From CAYNST01 sp964546435 (lineage in GTDB: Bacteria; Pseudomonadota; Gammaproteobacteria; Pseudomonadales; Cellvibrionaceae), in contig CAZJKJ010000012.1 of assembly GCA_964546435.1 (NCBI GenBank), positions 1-64,000 on the forward strand: a stretch of DNA of 64,000 nucleotides, written 5' to 3'. This document shows positions 60,501 to 64,000 of the stretch, piece after piece (position 1 is the first letter of the stretch; each line of letters opens with the position of its first letter). The position numbers and the translations under genes are program-made. The notes below the pieces were generated by a model. It saw only the letters and a list, made by a program, of their open reading frames with translations. It ran no database searches and had not been told where the DNA came from.

Positions 60501-63329
60501 TCAGCGGTTGCCCAGGAGCGGTTTCAGAAAGCGGCCGGTATGGGACTCCGGGACCGAGCAAATCCCTTCGGGTGTGCCTTCGGCGATGATCTGGCCGCCG
60601 CCGCTACCGCCTTCCGGACCGAGGTCTATGACCCAGTCCGCGGTTTTGATGACATCCAGATTGTGTTCAATCACTACCACGGTGTTACCTCGGTCCCGCA
60701 GACGGTGCAGTACCACCAGCAACTGCTGGATATCGTGAAAATGAAGCCCGGTCGTGGGTTCATCCAGAATGTAAAGCGTTTTGCCGGTGTCGCGCTTGGA
60801 CAGTTCCCGGGAAAGCTTGATGCGCTGGGCTTCCCCGCCGGACAAAGTCGTCGCCGGCTGACCCAGCCGGATGTACGACAGCCCCACCTCCATCAAGGTT
60901 TGCAGGCGGGTGGCGATGGCGGGAACTGCATCAAAGAACAAGCGGGCATCCTCGACCGTCATGTCGAGCACTTCATGAACGTTCTTTCCCTTGTACCGGA
61001 CTTCCAGTGTTTCCCGGTTATAACGTTTGCCCTGGCATAGATCGCAGGGCACGAATATGTCGGGCAGAAAATGCATTTCCACTTTCACCATCCCGTCACC
61101 CTGACAGGCTTCACAGCGACCACCTTTGACGTTGAAGCTGAAGCGGCCGGCTTTATAACCCCGCGCGCGCGCTTCCTGAGTGCCAGCGAACAGTTCGCGA
61201 ATGGGCGTGAAAATATTGGTGTAGGTCGCCGGATTGGATCGCGGCGTGCGGCCAATCGGGCTCTGGTCGATGTCCACGCACTTGTCGAGTTTGAGCAGCC
61301 CCTGGATGCTGTCGTAGGGCGCCGGTGTCAGCGTGAAGGCCATGTTCAGGTTGATGGCGGCGACTGGGTACAGGGTATTGTTGATTAAAGTCGATTTGCC
61401 ACTGCCGGACACGCCCGTTACACAGGTCATCAGTCCCAGCGGCAGGCTAAGTGTGATATTGCGGAGGTTATTCCCCCGAGCGCCTGCGAGTATCAGCATT
61501 TGCTCGGCCTGGGGTGCGTGTCGCTCGGCGGGTATTTCGATGGATTGCTTACCGGAAAGATAGGCACCGGTGATCGAGCGCGGCGCGGACATTATGTCCT
61601 GCAACGACCCCTGGGCAATGACCTCACCGCCATGCACACCCGCGCCCGGTCCAATATCGATAATGTGGTCGGCACTCCGGATGGCGTCTTCGTCGTGCTC
61701 CACGACAATGACGGTATTACCCAGATCGCGTAAATGAAGAAGCGATCCCAGCAAGCGGTCATTATCCCGCTGGTGCAGCCCGATAGAGGGTTCGTCGAGG
61801 ATGTACATCACGCCGACAAGGCCCGCACCGATCTGGCTGGCTAGCCTGATCCGCTGCGCTTCGCCTCCCGATAATGAATTGGCGCTCCGGCTCAGGGTCA
61901 GGTAGTTCAAGCCGACATCGACAAGAAAGCGCAGGCGTTCGCGAAGCTCTTTCAGAATCTTGTCGGCAATTTTCCCCCGCGCTCCGGTGAACGCCAGTTG
62001 CCCGAAATACCCGCAGGCTTCACCGACCGGCAGCTCCGATATTTCCGGCAGGGTTTTCCCGTCGACATAAACATTGCGGGCATCCGGGCGCAGTCGCGTG
62101 CCCTGACAGTCCGGACATTGCCTGCTGATGAGATATTTCGCCAGCTCTTCACGCACGCTGGCCGATTCGGTGTCCCGGTAGCGCCGCTCAAAATTGGGGA
62201 TTATGCCTTCGAATGTGTGGGATCGCCTGACGATATCGCCGCGCTCGTTGGCGTACTGGAAGCTGATGCTTTCGTCGCCCGATCCGTGCAAAACGATATC
62301 TTTTAGCGTTTGCGCCAGAGATTCCCAGGTACTGTCCAGATCGAACCGGTAATGGTTCGCCAGCGACATCAGCATGTGAAAGTAGTACAGATTGCGTTTA
62401 TCCCAGCCGCGGATCGCGCCGTCGGCGAGCGACAACTCGGGACGATGGACGATTTTTTCTTCCGAAAAAAACTGTTTGACTCCAAGTCCGTCGCAGCTGG
62501 GACAGGCGCCAGCCGGGTTGTTGAACGAAAACAGACGGGGTTCGAGTTCAGACAGTGAATAATCGCAAAAGGGGCAGGCGTGTTTTGCTGAAAATAGCTG
62601 ATCTTCCTGCTCGCCATCCATAAAGCCGATGCTGACGATTCCCTCGGCAAGTTGCAGGGCGGTCTCGAAACTGTCCGCCAGGCGCTGCGCCATGTCGTCG
62701 CGGACACGAAAGCGGTCAATCACCACTTCAATGGTGTGTTTCTTCTTCTTGTCCAGCGCTGGCGTATCGTCCAGGTCGACGACCAGCCCATCAACTCGCA
62801 CACGCACATAACCGTCGCGTCGCAACGATTCCAGAACATGCAGATGTTCGCCCTTGCGATCCCGGACCACCGGCGCCAGCAGCATGAGGCGCGTCCCCTC
62901 AGCAATGGTCATGACATGATCGACCATTTCCGAAACGGTCTGGGCCGACAGGGGAGTGCCGTGGGTCGGGCAGCGGGGCTCGCCGATACGGGCAAACAGC
63001 AAGCGCAGATAATCGTAGATTTCAGTGATGGTGCCAACGGTGGAGCGCGGGTTGTGCGAGGTGGATTTTTGTTCGATGGAAATGGCCGGACTCAGGCCCT
63101 CGACATGATCAACGTCGGGCTTTTCCATGATCGACAGGAATTGACGTGCATACGACGAGAGGGATTCGACATAGCGCCGCTGTCCTTCGGCATAGAGCGT
63201 ATCGAATGCAAGCGATGATTTGCCCGAACCCGACAAGCCGGTGATCACCACCAGTTTGTCGCGCGGAATATCCAGATCAAGATTTTTCAGGTTATGCGTG
63301 CGCGCGCCGCGGACGATAATCTTTTCCAC
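60501..63329 (-). CDS. uvrA: excinuclease ABC subunit A
   Basis: Damage-recognition ATPase of nucleotide excision repair, partner of UvrB/UvrC. 942 residues, as expected. Two ABC modules: Walker A GLSGSGKSS (31-39) and GVSGSGKST (second half), signatures LSGGEAQRIRLASQIG and LSGGEAQRIKLSRELS, and Cys zinc sites (CPFC...CPSC and CEACQGDG...CDLC). GTG start. A SUKH-family gene follows at 71 bases. Confidence 0.97.
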   Translation of the reverse strand: MEKIIVRGARTHNLKNLDLDIPRDKLVVITGLSGSGKSSLAFDTLYAEGQRRYVESLSSYARQFLSIMEKPDVDHVEGLSPAISIEQKSTSHNPRSTVGTITEIYDYLRLLFARIGEPRCPTHGTPLSAQTVSEMVDHVMTIAEGTRLMLLAPVVRDRKGEHLHVLESLRRDGYVRVRVDGLVVDLDDTPALDKKKKHTIEVVIDRFRVRDDMAQRLADSFETALQLAEGIVSIGFMDGEQEDQLFSAKHACPFCDYSLSELEPRLFSFNNPAGACPSCDGLGVKQFFSEEKIVHRPELSLADGAIRGWDKRNLYYFHMLMSLANHYRFDLDSTWESLAQTLKDIVLHGSGDESISFQYANERGDIVRRSHTFEGIIPNFERRYRDTESASVREELAKYLISRQCPDCQGTRLRPDARNVYVDGKTLPEISELPVGEACGYFGQLAFTGARGKIADKILKELRERLRFLVDVGLNYLTLSRSANSLSGGEAQRIRLASQIGAGLVGVMYILDEPSIGLHQRDNDRLLGSLLHLRDLGNTVIVVEHDEDAIRSADHIIDIGPGAGVHGGEVIAQGSLQDIMSAPRSITGAYLSGKQSIEIPAERHAPQAEQMLILAGARGNNLRNITLSLPLGLMTCVTGVSGSGKSTLINNTLYPVAAINLNMAFTLTPAPYDSIQGLLKLDKCVDIDQSPIGRTPRSNPATYTNIFTPIRELFAGTQEARARGYKAGRFSFNVKGGRCEACQGDGMVKVEMHFLPDIFVPCDLCQGKRYNRETLEVRYKGKNVHEVLDMTVEDARLFFDAVPAIATRLQTLMEVGLSYIRLGQPATTLSGGEAQRIKLSRELSKRDTGKTLYILDEPTTGLHFHDIQQLLVVLHRLRDRGNTVVVIEHNLDVIKTADWVIDLGPEGGSGGGQIIAEGTPEGICSVPESHTGRFLKPLLGNR

Positions 63330-63428
63330 AGTTCCCCCAGAAACCAGCGGTGGCAGTCAGAGCTTTTAGCCGGGCTGCAAGTATACGCAAGAACCGGAAG
63401 GATCGTAGCAAGGGGATAATTGAAGGCG

Positions 63429-64000
63429 TTAAAGATCTTCCAGATCGCGAACCCAGTTGCTCGCTTCCAGCCGGTTGCGCACGCCAATCTTTTTATACAC
63501 GTTATAAAGATGACTCTTGACTGTATGCTCACTGACGTCCAAAGCCGAAGCGATGTCCATATTGGTGGCGCCGTCCTTGATCAGCTTAAGAATCTGGCGC
63601 TCGCGTTTGGTTAACTTGATATCGCTGCGCTTGGAAGAGGGCGCACGGCGGTTCTTTTCCAGAAAATGATGGAGCAGCCGGCGCGGCACCCAGTACTCAC
63701 CGCGCAGCAGCGACTGCAGGCCGCGGATCAACTGGTCCTGGGTGGAATCGGAGAAGAAGATGCCCGATATGCAGGGCCAGTCAAGCAGCTCTTCGTGCTG
63801 GGAATCATGTTCAGCATTGAGCAAGGCTGCGTTCACGTTTTCTTCAAGATCATTGATGTCGCTGATCAGGGCGCGAAGGTTCTGGATGTCATGTCCCTGA
63901 CAATCAACAAGGATAAGATCGTTACCGAGAATGCCGGTTGGCAATGTCGTCAGTTCATTGCTGTCCAGACCCGCGGATGTGCGCTCTCTGGACTGATTGT
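63429..64000 (-). CDS. LuxR-family (CsgD-like) response regulator, 5' end outside the window
   Basis: Partial gene. The frame is open from 63429 to the window edge with no stop, so the true start lies beyond 64000; the TTG at 63944 is not a real start. The C-terminal half is a LuxR-type HTH: LTKRERQILKLIKDGATNMD, then DVSEHTVKSHLYNVYKKI. The visible N-terminal part (LILVDCQGHDIQNLRALISD) looks like a degenerate receiver domain without an obvious phospho-Asp context, as in CsgD. Such regulators switch biofilm matrix genes. It is on the uvrA strand, 99 bases upstream. Confidence 0.85.
   Translation of the reverse strand, partial: NQSRERTSAGLDSNELTTLPTGILGNDLILVDCQGHDIQNLRALISDINDLEENVNAALLNAEHDSQHEELLDWPCISGIFFSDSTQDQLIRGLQSLLRGEYWVPRRLLHHFLEKNRRAPSSKRSDIKLTKRERQILKLIKDGATNMDIASALDVSEHTVKSHLYNVYKKIGVRNRLEASNWVRDLEDL

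Noticed and set aside
63429..63944. Complete 171-residue LuxR protein starting at TTG 63944
   Set aside because: The frame continues without a stop to the window edge, so the gene is simply cut off.
1..64000. tRNA, rRNA, prophage or integrase genes
   Set aside because: No cloverleaf, rRNA or phage-like sequence was noticed in a by-eye reading; a tRNAscan or Rfam run would be needed to be certain.

Overview
The window reads as chromosomal DNA of a moderately GC-rich, free-living gammaproteobacterium, most like the cellulolytic marine or soil groups (Cellvibrionales-like). The basis is a surface-anchored GH6 cellulase with a Pro-Thr linker, a complete-looking MSHA-type pilus locus, and housekeeping genes (aroA, pykA-type pyk, hrpA, dusC, prfC, uvrA, leuA) whose proteins look gammaproteobacterial. 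This placement is inference; no rRNA or tRNA gene was seen. A run of exactly 100 N at 25837-25936 shows that this is a draft scaffold.

Layout. 1-20 kb holds mostly independent genes: GH6 lipoprotein, a WD40-like lipoprotein, aroA, a fatty-acid hydroxylase, an orphan 7TM sensor kinase, a ricin-type lectin, mobA, the pdxH-quinone reductase pair, purC, a MATE exporter, ggt, dusC, pyk, bolA and trmL. 20.3-33.0 kb is a compact MSHA pilus cluster of 15 genes, most of them joined by 1-4 base start/stop overlaps: assembly proteins (mshI, pilN-like, mshJ, K, L, M, N), the ATPase mshE with two c-di-GMP-binding MshEN motifs, the platform protein mshG, then after a 0.5 kb break five prepilin-like genes. 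33-42 kb has nadE, an unusual secreted Cys-containing protein, hrpA and a porin. 42-46 kb has an ECF sigma factor with its zinc-cupin (ChrR-type) anti-sigma factor, a short-chain-dehydrogenase-like protein that has lost its catalytic Tyr/Lys, and 1.4 kb with no convincing gene in front of leuA. 46-52 kb is leuA, a HolD-like gene, rimI, corA, prfC and an acyltransferase. 52-64 kb has a chalcone-isomerase-like/TonB fusion, an orphan exbD, a lipoprotein/outer-membrane-protein pair of unknown role, a SUKH-family gene, uvrA and the 3' part of a LuxR/CsgD-type regulator cut by the window edge.

The most distinctive structure is a family of about 141-bp terminal-inverted-repeat elements with no coding capacity (four copies of family A, one of a hybrid A/B form, one short B form). 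In four of six cases the element begins at the TAG stop codon of the neighbouring gene. They look like MITEs or REPIN-like sequences, and no matching transposase is in the window. A second curiosity is an array of seven 18-bp units that fills the space between the stop codons of the convergent aroA and fatty-acid hydroxylase genes and supplies stop codons on both strands. A Leu-rich 55-codon reading frame with CTA codons ahead of leuA may be an attenuation leader.
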